Assembly: GCF_900177375.1 (NCBI RefSeq)
Contig: NZ_FWZU01000004.1
Span: 62,001-126,000 of the forward strand
Direction: 5' to 3'
Origin: Desulfovibrio gilichinskyi
Lineage (GTDB): Bacteria > Desulfobacterota > Desulfovibrionia > Desulfovibrionales > Desulfovibrionaceae
Length of the DNA: 64,000 nt
Under the pieces are notes generated by a model. That model was not told the DNA's origin. It searched no databases and saw only the letters and a program-made list of their open reading frames with translations. Positions 32,988 to 41,392 of this stretch are shown piece after piece (position 1 is the stretch's first letter; every line of letters begins with the position of its first letter). Position numbers and translations under genes: made by a program.

Positions 32988-33665
32988 ATGAAATGGTTAT
33001 CAGTTGCGGAAATATCCAAGATTACTATGATTCCTGCTCCTACGGCAAGGCGTTATGCTTCGCTGTTTAAGGAGTACCTTTCCTGTAGAAAAATGGGCAG
33101 AGTAACAAAATACCCAGAATCTGCAGTTGAAATTTTTAACCGTATAGTTTCCCTCTATAATGAAGGTCTGGTGACCACCGAGATAGAGGAAAGGCTTCGC
33201 TCAGAATTTCCTCGTACTATCGAGGTCAGTTCAACTGAAAGGTCAGTCGCTGCCCAGCCTTTAATGAATGTGCAGGCGGAGCTTAGCGGTGTTTTTTCAG
33301 AAATGATGGCGAATATGGCAAAGTCGCTTGAAGTTGTTGCCAATCAAAAGTCCATCATTGATGAACAGCGCGAAGATATATACAAACTCAAAAAAGCATT
33401 TGTTCTTCTTGCTCGCAGTCAAAAAAAAATCAAGGCTCTTCCTCAGCTTGACATCAGTTCGATTACCGAGGGATACGACGAAAGAGCTACCGCTCTTGAG
33501 CAGAAGGATATCGAACTTGAAGAAGTTACTTCTGAGTTAGCTCAAGAAAACAGTAGCTTGCGAACTAAAGTTGAAGTTATGGAGGCTGAGCTTGTCAGAC
33601 TTCGCCGCGATCGTAGAGAGATGGAGAATTATTTCCTTGATAAAATAAAACGTCTTAACGGTTAG
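32988..33665 (+). CDS. MerR-like DNA-binding protein with coiled coil (second copy)
   Basis: A putative regulator of 225 residues with the same plan as the protein at 3187-4137. Residues 1-75 carry a MerR-type helix-turn-helix (LSVAEISKITMIPAPTARRY) and a following helical segment with LVTTEIEERLRSEF. A long coiled coil covers about residues 115-220 (for example LEEVTSELAQENSSLRTKVE). Unlike the first copy it has no C-terminal alpha/beta domain. ATG 32988 lets the protein begin directly with the DNA-binding domain; ACGGA lies before it. Upstream in-frame starts (TTG 32925, ATG 32943) would add residues unlike the family. The target is unknown. Confidence 0.8.
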   Translation: MKWLSVAEISKITMIPAPTARRYASLFKEYLSCRKMGRVTKYPESAVEIFNRIVSLYNEGLVTTEIEERLRSEFPRTIEVSSTERSVAAQPLMNVQAELSGVFSEMMANMAKSLEVVANQKSIIDEQREDIYKLKKAFVLLARSQKKIKALPQLDISSITEGYDERATALEQKDIELEEVTSELAQENSSLRTKVEVMEAELVRLRRDRREMENYFLDKIKRLNG

Positions 33666-33835
33666 GCTTGTTTAAGACAATTGATTTATGATTCTATTGT
33701 ATGTAGAAAAAGTCTAGAAGATATTTTGATTATGCTTTATCTAAAGCGTAAGTTGTTTGATGCTTATCTTTTAAGATATTAATTTAAATTTAATTATTGC
33801 AACATGACTTTGTTTTAAATACCGGAGGAATAGAT

Positions 33836-34327
33836 ATGCGCAATGTACTAAGATTATTAATTATTTCAATATTTGTTATGCAACTTTTTGCTTGTGTAGG
33901 TGCTAAAACAACAAGCTCAGAAGAACCGGCTGTTGCTGCTGTCGGAGCAAGTGAGAGTTATGAAGAATTTGTACCTTATACCGAATTTGACGATATAGCC
34001 GTTCCTAACGAGTTAAGCCGTGTACCAGAAAGGACCTTTATTTTTGAAAATAAAGAATTCAAGACAGGTATGATTGTAATGAAAGGCCGCGTTGAAAATC
34101 AGTCCCTGATTGATTTTTTCGTTAATCAGATGGGAAAAGATAATTGGACAAAAGAAAGTTCTATAATTTCACGTATGTCTACTCTAGTTTTTCATAAACC
34201 TTACAAAAGCTGTATGATCCGTATTACCGATGGCACATATAATACTGAAGTTGAAATTTATGCGGTAGAACTTAAAGCTGAATCTATGCGCGAAAGTGGC
34301 GGGGTTCAAGAGCAGAATATAAAATAA
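33836..34327 (+). CDS. Lipoprotein of unknown function
   Basis: A 163-residue exported lipoprotein. GGAGGAA lies 6 nt before ATG 33836. The signal peptide is VLRLLIISIFVMQLFACVG with the lipobox LFAC. After an acidic linker, the body contains VPERTFIFENKEFKTGMIVM, VENQSLIDFFVNQMGKDNW and a strand ending MSTLVFHKPYKSCMIRITDG, which looks like a small alpha/beta domain. I do not recognise the family. Its stop overlaps the ATG of coaBC by one base (TAATG), so the two are likely translated together, though a shared function is not obvious. Confidence 0.82.
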   Translation: MRNVLRLLIISIFVMQLFACVGAKTTSSEEPAVAAVGASESYEEFVPYTEFDDIAVPNELSRVPERTFIFENKEFKTGMIVMKGRVENQSLIDFFVNQMGKDNWTKESSIISRMSTLVFHKPYKSCMIRITDGTYNTEVEIYAVELKAESMRESGGVQEQNIK

Positions 34328-35538
34328 TGAATGAACATCTAAGTTTTGACTGTTTTCTAGGAAAACGGATTCACCTCGGAGTTTGCGGAAGCGTTGCAGC
34401 TTATAAGTCTTTGGATCTTTTGCGAATGTATCGCAAGGCCGGGATAGAAGTCAGCGCAACTTTAACTTCAGGTGCACAGGAATTTATAAGGGGCCTCAGT
34501 TTTGAGGCCCTTGGTGCTTTTAAAGTATGGGATTCCATGTTTCCGGCCGGAGATGATATTTTCGGTCATCTTGAGCCAGGGCAGGCTGCAGACGCTATGG
34601 TTATAGCTCCGGCTACGGCTTCAACCCTTGCGCGCATGGCTAACGGCTTAGCTGATGATATGCTTTCCTGTCAGGCTCTTGCTTTTTCAGGTCCTAAGCT
34701 TGTCGCTCCTGCTATGAACCCGGCTATGTGGAACGCTCCTGCTACTCGTGATAATTGTGCTTTGCTTGCAAAGCGCGGAGTAGAATTTATCGGTCCTGAT
34801 TGCGGGGATGTTGCTTGCGGTGATCACGGTAGCGGTCGCTTGGCAACGATGGAATCAATTTTTACTCATTCACTCAGAGCTGTTTCACCTGATGACATGA
34901 GCGGAAAGCATGTGCTGATCACACTAGGCCCTACTCGTGAAAAGTGGGATGCTGTCAGATTCTGGTCTAACCCTTCATCGGGACTTATGGGAGCCTGCAT
35001 TGCAATGGCTGCTTGGCTCAGAGGAGCAAAAGTCACTGTTGTTTCCGGTCCTGTTAAGTGGTGGTTCCCTGAAGATATAAATGTGATCAAGGTAGACAGT
35101 GCTCAGCAGATGTTTGAGGCTGCAACCGATGTTTGGCCGGATTGTACAACCGGATGTCTTACTGCCGCTGTTGCTGATTTCCGCCCTGTTCCCCATGGTG
35201 ACAGCAAGTTTAAAAAAGCCGGACAGGAATCTCTTTCTGTCAGTTTTGAGTCTAATCCTGATATTTTAAAAACTATCGGTTCTATGAAACGGAGTGATCA
35301 GGAGTTGATCGGTTTTGCGGCTGAAACTTCTGATATAGAAAAAGCTGCTGCTGGAAAACTTAAGGCCAAAAATTTAGATCTGATAATTGCCAACCCTATA
35401 AATAAGCCGGGAGCAGGGTTTGAGTCTTCCACAAATTCTGTTTATGTTTTAGATAAATCCGGCCGGGCCGAAGAATGGCCTAATCTTCCAAAAACAGAAA
35501 TAGCGTGGCGAATATGGGATCTCCTTCTGCAGAATTAA
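34327..35538 (+). CDS. coaBC: Bifunctional phosphopantothenoylcysteine decarboxylase/ligase
   Basis: CoaBC couples cysteine to 4'-phosphopantothenate and decarboxylates the product in coenzyme A synthesis. The flavoprotein domain (residues 1-180) has CGSVAAYKSLDLLRMYRKAG, FGHLEPGQAADAMVIAPATA, with a probable active-site His, and KLVAPAMNPAMWNAPATRDN. The CTP-dependent ligase domain (about 185-403) has VLITLGPTREKWDAVRFWSN with PSSGLMG and a KFKKAG segment before the nucleotide region. The 403-residue length is normal. It begins within the stop of the lipoprotein gene and its end overlaps the next gene by 34 bp or less. Confidence 0.95.
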   Translation: MNEHLSFDCFLGKRIHLGVCGSVAAYKSLDLLRMYRKAGIEVSATLTSGAQEFIRGLSFEALGAFKVWDSMFPAGDDIFGHLEPGQAADAMVIAPATASTLARMANGLADDMLSCQALAFSGPKLVAPAMNPAMWNAPATRDNCALLAKRGVEFIGPDCGDVACGDHGSGRLATMESIFTHSLRAVSPDDMSGKHVLITLGPTREKWDAVRFWSNPSSGLMGACIAMAAWLRGAKVTVVSGPVKWWFPEDINVIKVDSAQQMFEAATDVWPDCTTGCLTAAVADFRPVPHGDSKFKKAGQESLSVSFESNPDILKTIGSMKRSDQELIGFAAETSDIEKAAAGKLKAKNLDLIIANPINKPGAGFESSTNSVYVLDKSGRAEEWPNLPKTEIAWRIWDLLLQN

Positions 35539-36359
35539 ATGTTCTTGAAAGCCTCAGGCCGTGGTATCAAAACGGCCTGAGTTTTATATTTAAAGATGCC
35601 TTGCCAGGTCTTGCTCAGATTGAGCAGGCTGTTAAGCAGAAGAGTCTAAATACTGGTAGTGGGCCGCAGTCCTCTTCTTTACATGCTCATGTTCCCGTCC
35701 AGGGAGCCGCTCAGACGCAAACTCAGGTGCAACCGCGTCAGAGTTCACCTCAGGCAAACAGTAATAATGGTCAGCAGTCTTCGCCTGTCAGCAGAGCTGC
35801 TGCTACGCCTATGCCTAGCCATTTAAAGCAGTCAACTCCACCTCTAAAGCCTTCACGAATTCCTCCTAGACCTGTTAAGGAACCGACACCACCTATGTGT
35901 CATCCTGATGCGGGTTCATGGCCTGATCCATGGTGTCAGCTTGCCTCGCGTATAACCAATCGTTTGCAAATTTTTTGGACCTACCCACAGCTGGGGCAGG
36001 ACCTTTCCGGTGACGCCGACCCCGCAAGGCGTAAACTTTTTCAATCCTTGATCGGGTACATGGGGCTTCCTAAGGGGGCTATTTCTTTCTGGCCTTGCAC
36101 AGCTTGGAATGGAAATGTTCTTGAAAATAGGCCTGATATTTTCTGGAAAGGAGTTGAAGCTTATGGTGTTAAATTTGTCGCTTGTTTTGGGTCACAGGGT
36201 CTTTCAATAATTGCACCTGAGGCTCCGTCCGGTGCATCCTCTGCTCATGTTAACGGGATACAGGTTATAGTTTTGCAAGATCCTGATCTGCTGAAGGTTC
36301 TCCCTGCTGATGAGCAGCAGCTGCTTTCTATTGCTCTTTTGCGGCTTCCTCTTTTTTAA
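35505..36359 (+). CDS. Unknown protein with proline-rich linker and possible glycosylase-like domain
   Basis: A 284-residue cytoplasmic protein I do not recognise. Residues 1-40 are a small helical cap. Residues about 45-140 are low-complexity, rich in Gln, Ser and Pro (for example PPRPVKEPTPP). The C-terminal 145 residues are well structured: RRKLFQSLIGYMGLPKGAIS, then KFVACFGSQGLSIIAP, then VIVLQDPDLLKVLPADEQQL. The spacing and hydrophobic pattern recall the uracil-DNA-glycosylase fold (and HolD-like relatives), but catalytic motifs are not evident. GTG 35505 or ATG 35514 are possible starts, both inside the end of coaBC. A DNA-related role is inference only. Confidence 0.75.
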   Translation: MANMGSPSAELNVLESLRPWYQNGLSFIFKDALPGLAQIEQAVKQKSLNTGSGPQSSSLHAHVPVQGAAQTQTQVQPRQSSPQANSNNGQQSSPVSRAAATPMPSHLKQSTPPLKPSRIPPRPVKEPTPPMCHPDAGSWPDPWCQLASRITNRLQIFWTYPQLGQDLSGDADPARRKLFQSLIGYMGLPKGAISFWPCTAWNGNVLENRPDIFWKGVEAYGVKFVACFGSQGLSIIAPEAPSGASSAHVNGIQVIVLQDPDLLKVLPADEQQLLSIALLRLPLF

Positions 36360-36551
36360 CTGTAAATGATCGCATTGATTTTATATTGATATCTTACTTA
36401 GGTTAAATCTTTTTCAAATTCATTTGTCACATCTTTTGATTTTTTAATTATCCACTCTTGTCTATTTCTTCCATTTTAAATTTGTTTTGTTTATTTATCG
36501 CCATTTGTTTGGCATGATGGATTACAAAAGCAATAAGCAGGGAGAGCTCAC

Positions 36552-37865
36552 ATGTTACTTTTAAAATATTTCAAATCATTGTCTTCATCCATGATCATCG
36601 CATTTGTGATTATCATATTAATGTCAGGCTCAGTCTGTGCCGGGAAAAATGTAAAAGTTCTGTATGGTCAGATAGAAGGGACTATCAGCTTGGCGCAGGT
36701 TAATCTGATTGAGGGTATTATTAAACAGGCTGTTGATGATGAAGATGATCTGATTTTATTGCGTCTTGAAACCCCAGGCGGGTTGACAACTTCTATGCGT
36801 GAAATTGTTAAAATGATGATGAATCCGCCCGTGCCGATTTGCATATGGGTCGGTCCTGAAGGTACGCACGCCGCCTCTGCAGGAACATTTCTAGTTGCTG
36901 CTGCCAATGTTTCAGCTATGGCTCCCAGCACCACCGTAGGGGCCGCTTCTCCAGTGTCATCATCCGGTGATGATCTGCCGGAGACCATGAACAAGAAAGT
37001 GACAAATGACTTAATCAGCCTGATCAAAGGAATTGCACTTAAAAGAGGCAGGAATATCAATTGGTACGCTGACTCAGTAGGTAAAGGTGTCAGTATTAAT
37101 GCTCAAGAGGCAGTCACACTGAATGTTATCAATTATATAGCGGTTTCGCCTGAGGACTTTCTTGAGCAGCTTGGCGCAAAGGGGCTTTTAATTAATGGTC
37201 AGGAATTAAAATTTTCTAAGGACGGATACACACTTGTTAATTACGAAGCCGGCCTCAGTTATTCTGTGCTTTCGTGGCTGCTTGATCCGCAGGTTGCTTA
37301 CTATTTGCTGATAGCAGGAATTCTGGGAATCTTTTTCGAGCTGGTTACACCCGGAGTCATTCTTCCCGGTGTTATCGGTGGTTTTTGCCTTGTTACTGCC
37401 TTTTATGCCATGTCTATTCTTCCTACCAATGCAGCAGGGCTGCTTTTAATGCTCTTTGGCGGGATTCTGTTTATTCTTGAATTATTTGTAACAAGTTACG
37501 GTTTGCTCAGCGTTGCCGCTGCAATAAGCCTTTTTGTCGGCTCGCTGGTGTTATTTAAAGGAGGAGAAGTGCAGCAAATACCGCTAGGATCAATTATCGG
37601 TACAGTTTTATCTTTTTCTGTTTTCGCCGCAATTGTTGTGTTTCTTGTAGCAAAGGCTCATTCTCGTAAGCCTGCGGTAGGTATGCAGGGTATGGTTGGT
37701 TTAGAAGGTGAAGTTTTCCGTACTTTCAGTGGAAAATTTAAAGTCAGAGTTCGCGGCGAAATTTGGAACGCAGTTAATGTTGACGGGTCCGGTTTAGCAC
37801 TCGGATCAAAAGTAAAAGTAGTTAGTGCAGAAGGATTAACTTTGACAGTGACGCGTATATCTTGA
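36552..37865 (+). CDS. NfeD-family membrane-bound ClpP-class protease
   Basis: A 437-residue full-length NfeD protein (NfeD1b type). After a signal segment ending near residue 30 comes a ClpP/SppA-like serine protease domain: LRLETPGGLTTSMREIVKM, then GTHAASAGTFLVAAANVSAM with Ser109 as likely nucleophile and a lysine near 151 in the MNKKVTNDL region. Four or five membrane helices follow (about 235-370), and the C-terminal beta-barrel NfeD domain (about 375-437) ends the protein. GGGAG precedes the ATG. The partner stomatin gene follows 28 bp later; in studied systems such proteases cleave stomatin partners. Confidence 0.94.
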   Translation: MLLLKYFKSLSSSMIIAFVIIILMSGSVCAGKNVKVLYGQIEGTISLAQVNLIEGIIKQAVDDEDDLILLRLETPGGLTTSMREIVKMMMNPPVPICIWVGPEGTHAASAGTFLVAAANVSAMAPSTTVGAASPVSSSGDDLPETMNKKVTNDLISLIKGIALKRGRNINWYADSVGKGVSINAQEAVTLNVINYIAVSPEDFLEQLGAKGLLINGQELKFSKDGYTLVNYEAGLSYSVLSWLLDPQVAYYLLIAGILGIFFELVTPGVILPGVIGGFCLVTAFYAMSILPTNAAGLLLMLFGGILFILELFVTSYGLLSVAAAISLFVGSLVLFKGGEVQQIPLGSIIGTVLSFSVFAAIVVFLVAKAHSRKPAVGMQGMVGLEGEVFRTFSGKFKVRVRGEIWNAVNVDGSGLALGSKVKVVSAEGLTLTVTRIS

Positions 37866-37893
37866 TTTTAACTTTATTTAACGGAGGTCTGTT

Positions 37894-38682
37894 ATGACTT
37901 ATATGATTCCTGCAATTCTTTTTTTGATTTTCTTTCTTATAACCTCTCTTAAAGTTTTAAATGAATATGAGCGCGGGGTCATTTTCAGACTCGGCCGAGT
38001 TATCGATTCTAAAGGGCCCGGGCTTATAATTCTGATCCCTATCGTTGATAAAATGGTGCGTGTATCGCTTAGAATAATGACACTTGATGTGCCGAGTCAG
38101 GACGTAATCACTAAAGATAATGTCAGTATCAAGGTTAATGCGGTAATTTATTTTAGAGTAACTGACCCGACTAAAGCTATTTTGGAAATTGAGGATTTTA
38201 TGTTTGCCACTTCTCAGCTTGCCCAAACCACCTTGCGTAGCGTATGTGGAGGCGTCGAGCTTGACGATATCCTTTCTCAAAGGGAAAAAATTAATGGTGA
38301 AATTCAGGAAATTCTGGATATTCATACTGACCCTTGGGGAATAAAAGTAAGTACGGTTGAACTTAAATATGTAGACCTTCCGCAGGAAATGCAGAGGGCT
38401 ATGGCCAAGCAGGCTGAGGCAGAACGTGAACGTAGAGCCAAGGTCATTAATGCATTGGGTGAATTTCAGGCTGCGGAAAAACTTACGCAGGCCGCTAAAA
38501 TTATTTCAGCTCACCCTGAAGCTTTGCAACTCAGGTACTTACAGACACTCCGTGAGATGTCTGCTGAGGGTAAATCTTCTACCATAATCCCGCTTCCCCT
38601 TGATTTGATGAGGATGTTGGCGCCGGGTGCCAGCAGTGGGGAGTTAATCAAAAAAAACATCCAAGAGAGTAGCGAAGAATGA
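37894..38682 (+). CDS. Slipin (SPFH/stomatin family) membrane protein
   Basis: A 262-residue stomatin-like membrane organiser and the usual partner of NfeD. One N-terminal hydrophobic hairpin ([18 protein letters not shown]) is followed by the SPFH domain: [61 protein letters not shown] helical region with [20 protein letters not shown] and the C-terminal [19 protein letters not shown] segment are typical of bacterial slipins. CGGAGG lies before the ATG. Its stop overlaps the start of the following epimerase gene by 4 bp (ATGA). Confidence 0.95.
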   Translation: MTYMIPAILFLIFFLITSLKVLNEYERGVIFRLGRVIDSKGPGLIILIPIVDKMVRVSLRIMTLDVPSQDVITKDNVSIKVNAVIYFRVTDPTKAILEIEDFMFATSQLAQTTLRSVCGGVELDDILSQREKINGEIQEILDIHTDPWGIKVSTVELKYVDLPQEMQRAMAKQAEAERERRAKVINALGEFQAAEKLTQAAKIISAHPEALQLRYLQTLREMSAEGKSSTIIPLPLDLMRMLAPGASSGELIKKNIQESSEE

Positions 38683-39686
38683 AAGTTCTTGTAACCGGAG
38701 CAGCCGGATTTATCGGCTTCCACCTTTCTAAACGCCTTCTATCGGAAGGACATGAAGTAGTCGGTCTTGATATTTTAAATGATTACTATGACGTTCAGGT
38801 CAAAAAGAATCGCCTTAAACAAATAGAAGATCACGAAAAATTCACATTTGCGTATTTGGACATGGCTGATAGAGACGCTATGGCTAAATTGTTTGCTGAT
38901 CATCAGTTCACACATGTTGTTAACCTTGCCGCTCAGGCTGGTGTTCGCTATTCGCTTGAAAATCCTCAGGCATACATTGATTCCAATGTTGTCGGTTTTA
39001 TGAATATTCTTGAAGGATGCAGGCATAACGGCGTTAAACATCTTGCTTACGCTTCTTCCAGTTCTGTCTACGGGCTCAACACCAACATGCCTTTCAGCAC
39101 TCATGATAATGTTGATCACCCGATCTCCATGTACGCCGCAACTAAAAAATCTAATGAATTGATGGCTCATTCATACAGCCATCTTTTCAATATTCCTACT
39201 ACAGGGCTTAGGTTCTTCACTGTTTACGGACCTTGGGGAAGACCTGATATGGCGTTGTTCTTGTTTACTAAAGCCATTGTGAATAATGAACCTATCAATG
39301 TCTTCAACCACGGGAAAATGCTCCGTGACTTTACTTTCATTGATGACATTGTTGAGGGTGTTGTAAGAGTTCTTAAGAACACCGCTCAGCCAAACCCAGA
39401 CTGGTCCGGTGATGCTCCTGACCCTTGTACAAGTCCTGCTCCGTTTAGAATTTATAATATCGGCAACAACCAGCCGACAGAACTTATGCGTTATATTGAA
39501 GTGCTTGAAGAATGCCTCGGCAAGAAAGCAATTAAAAATATGATGCCTTTGCAGGCAGGGGACGTCCCTTGCACATATGCAAATGTTGACGACCTTGTTA
39601 AGGATGTAGGGTTTAAACCTTGCACCACAATTGAAGAAGGAATTGCTAAGTTTGTTGCATGGTATAAAGAGTACTACAACGTTTAG
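38679..39686 (+). CDS. UDP-glucuronate 4-epimerase-like protein
   Basis: A 335-residue short-chain dehydrogenase fold sugar epimerase, most like enzymes that convert UDP-glucuronate to UDP-galacturonate for envelope polysaccharides. It has the NAD-binding start [20 protein letters not shown], the [20 protein letters not shown] segment, the catalytic Ser-Ser-Val in ASSSSVYG, YxxxK in [13 protein letters not shown], and [20 protein letters not shown]. The sequence begins 4 bp inside the slipin gene, so it is translated with the NfeD/slipin pair although no functional link is known. A strong terminator follows. Confidence 0.93.
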   Translation: MKVLVTGAAGFIGFHLSKRLLSEGHEVVGLDILNDYYDVQVKKNRLKQIEDHEKFTFAYLDMADRDAMAKLFADHQFTHVVNLAAQAGVRYSLENPQAYIDSNVVGFMNILEGCRHNGVKHLAYASSSSVYGLNTNMPFSTHDNVDHPISMYAATKKSNELMAHSYSHLFNIPTTGLRFFTVYGPWGRPDMALFLFTKAIVNNEPINVFNHGKMLRDFTFIDDIVEGVVRVLKNTAQPNPDWSGDAPDPCTSPAPFRIYNIGNNQPTELMRYIEVLEECLGKKAIKNMMPLQAGDVPCTYANVDDLVKDVGFKPCTTIEEGIAKFVAWYKEYYNV

Positions 39687-39712
39687 TTACATTTCTTTTT
39701 AATTTGATTTTT

Positions 39713-39741
39713 AAGGCCGCTGATATCAGCGGCCTTTTTTT
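39713..39741 (+). terminator. Intrinsic terminator after the epimerase gene
   Basis: AAGGCCGCTGAT (39713-39724) is directly followed by its complement ATCAGCGGCCTT (39725-39736) and a T-run, forming a strong stem 27 bp after the stop. Confidence 0.9.
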
Positions 39742-39924
39742 GTTCATGATGATCAGTTAATTTTGTGGGGAAATAATTTTTTTTAACTCCTTTTTACAGC
39801 TAGTTGTGTATGATTATGTCGTGATTGTTCTGGAAATAAGGTACTTTTTTATTTTTGATTTCTTGATTTAAATAAAATTTCAGTCTAATTTTCTGTACAT
39901 GTTTTCATATCAGTTTTTGGCGTG

Positions 39925-39942
39925 ATGTTTCACGTGAAACAT
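39925..39942. promoter_or_regulatory. parS: parS centromere site
   Basis: ATGTTTCACGTGAAACAT is a perfect 18-bp palindrome containing the canonical 16-bp parS core TGTTTCACGTGAAACA. It lies just upstream of parA and 1.4 kb from parB, which binds such sites to segregate the chromosome origin region. The site suggests that the replication origin is near. Confidence 0.95.
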
Positions 39943-39957
39943 GAAAATTGGAATCTC

Positions 39958-40755
39958 ATGAACAAGGCGGTTTCCGTGTCAAAAAGAATTGTTGTAGCAA
40001 ATCAGAAGGGTGGGGTTGGTAAAACAACTACCGCTATCAATTTGGCAGCTTCGCTTGCGGTAATGGAAAAAAAGGTATTACTTGTGGATTGTGATCCGCA
40101 GGGAAACTGTTCAAGCGGTCTCGGGTTTTATCCAGGAGACTCAAGGGAAAATGTATACTCTGTATTATTTACTCCGGAAAGAGCCAGAGATGCAATCTTT
40201 GCAACTGATATACCCTTCCTATTTTTAATGCCAGCCAGCCAGGATTTGGCCGGAGCAGAAATTGAGTTGATCGACAAAATGGGACGTGAATATTATATAC
40301 GTGAGCTGATTGATAAAGTTGAAGATGACTATGAATACATAGTATTCGACTGTCCTCCTTCGCTTGGGCTGCTTACAGTAAATGCGCTTTGCGCTGCAAG
40401 AGAACTTTTAGTTCCACTGCAAACAGAATATTACGCTCTTGAAGGTGTCGCTCAGCTTTTAATGACTTTCGAATTGGTCAAGAAAAGACTGAATCCAGAT
40501 ATGACAATCCTAGGTGTTGTTTTAACTATGTACGACCGCCGTAACAGGCTTGCCCGTCAAGTTAAGTACGAAGTCAGAAAAGCTTTCCCTGATAGCTTGT
40601 TTGAAACAATTGTTCCACGAAATGTCCGGCTGTCTGAAGCTCCAAGTTTCGGTAAGCCTGCAATTTCATATGATGCCAAATCAAATGGAGCTCAGGCTTA
40701 TATAAGTCTTGCGCAGGAAGTTGTTAAAAGACACGCGGAAATTGATGCAGAATAA
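39958..40755 (+). CDS. parA: Chromosome-partitioning ATPase ParA (Soj)
   Basis: ParA is the Walker-type ATPase that moves ParB-parS complexes along the nucleoid. The 265-residue product begins with RIVVANQKGGVGKTTTAINL (deviant Walker A) and has LLVDCDPQGNCSSGLGF and FDCPPSLGLLTVNAL (Walker B region). The length without an N-terminal DNA-binding domain is that of chromosomal ParA. I choose ATG 39958; a longer frame beginning GTG 39922 would include the parS sequence as codons for FHVKH. It is separated from parB by an antisense gene, which is unusual since the two are normally adjacent. Confidence 0.95.
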   Translation: MNKAVSVSKRIVVANQKGGVGKTTTAINLAASLAVMEKKVLLVDCDPQGNCSSGLGFYPGDSRENVYSVLFTPERARDAIFATDIPFLFLMPASQDLAGAEIELIDKMGREYYIRELIDKVEDDYEYIVFDCPPSLGLLTVNALCAARELLVPLQTEYYALEGVAQLLMTFELVKKRLNPDMTILGVVLTMYDRRNRLARQVKYEVRKAFPDSLFETIVPRNVRLSEAPSFGKPAISYDAKSNGAQAYISLAQEVVKRHAEIDAE

Positions 40756-40762
40756 ATAAAAA

Positions 40763-40782
40763 AGGCCGACATTTGTCGGCCT
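40763..40782 (-). terminator. Intrinsic terminator of the antisense gene
   Basis: AGGCCGAC (40763-40770) pairs with GTCGGCCT (40775-40782). The T-run (TTTTTTTATT) follows on the minus strand, so the terminator mainly serves the gene at 40816-41259; it also lies just after parA. Confidence 0.8.
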
Positions 40783-40815
40783 GATTCATGCAAAATGAGA
40801 GTGAGTAGATAGACT

Positions 40816-41259
40816 CTACAGCTTATTAGTGAACTTGTATTTTGCTTCGTAATTATTGTCTTTTTCATCGACAAAAGCAGTACATTGAGTGGTTATTTCG
40901 TCCTTGAAATGTCTTTTTGTAATGCGGGCCTGACATTTTGAACACTTAAAGGAAACCAGTCCCCCAAGGTTAGCGGAGACAAGTCTGAACTTGCGAGGTT
41001 CATCAGTTTCCCAGTTTTCTGTTGTGTTCTCGCAAAGGTCACAGGTCACGTCTCGATCAATAGGATAGGGGAAATCCCAATATTCTTTAAGTTGTCTCCA
41101 CGCGCTTATGGGTTCAGGACGTTCATCTGGTTCAGCTTTTGGAAGGAATTGGGTGACATGGGGTTTAACTTTTGTCCACAGCTCTGCTGTGATCAGGGCC
41201 CCGATGAGGTTGCCTTTTTTGTCAAAAAGTTCTGTAAGATCATTATCGTGATTAGACAT
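40816..41259 (-). CDS. Zinc-ribbon protein of unknown function between parA and parB
   Basis: A 147-residue cytoplasmic protein with no recognised family. It has two cysteine pairs, CDLC near residue 73 and CSKC near residue 105, that could bind one zinc. The first 60 residues are a mixed region containing LFDKKGNLIGALITAELWTK, and the middle is aromatic and proline-rich (YWDFPYPIDRD). GGAGG lies 5 nt before the ATG. It is transcribed opposite to parA and parB and has its own terminator. Its position inside the par locus may point to a role near the origin, but this is speculation. Confidence 0.8.
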   Translation of the reverse strand: MSNHDNDLTELFDKKGNLIGALITAELWTKVKPHVTQFLPKAEPDERPEPISAWRQLKEYWDFPYPIDRDVTCDLCENTTENWETDEPRKFRLVSANLGGLVSFKCSKCQARITKRHFKDEITTQCTAFVDEKDNNYEAKYKFTNKL

Positions 41260-41392
41260 GTCGCCTCCGACGTTTATTTAGATGTAACATTGTTAAACGC
41301 TACTTTAATCACGCTTTCGATCAAGTCAAAGGAAATAATAGATAGCTGTTTTTCTTTGCCGGTCGCAATTTCATAAAAAGAAGGAGAAGTCC

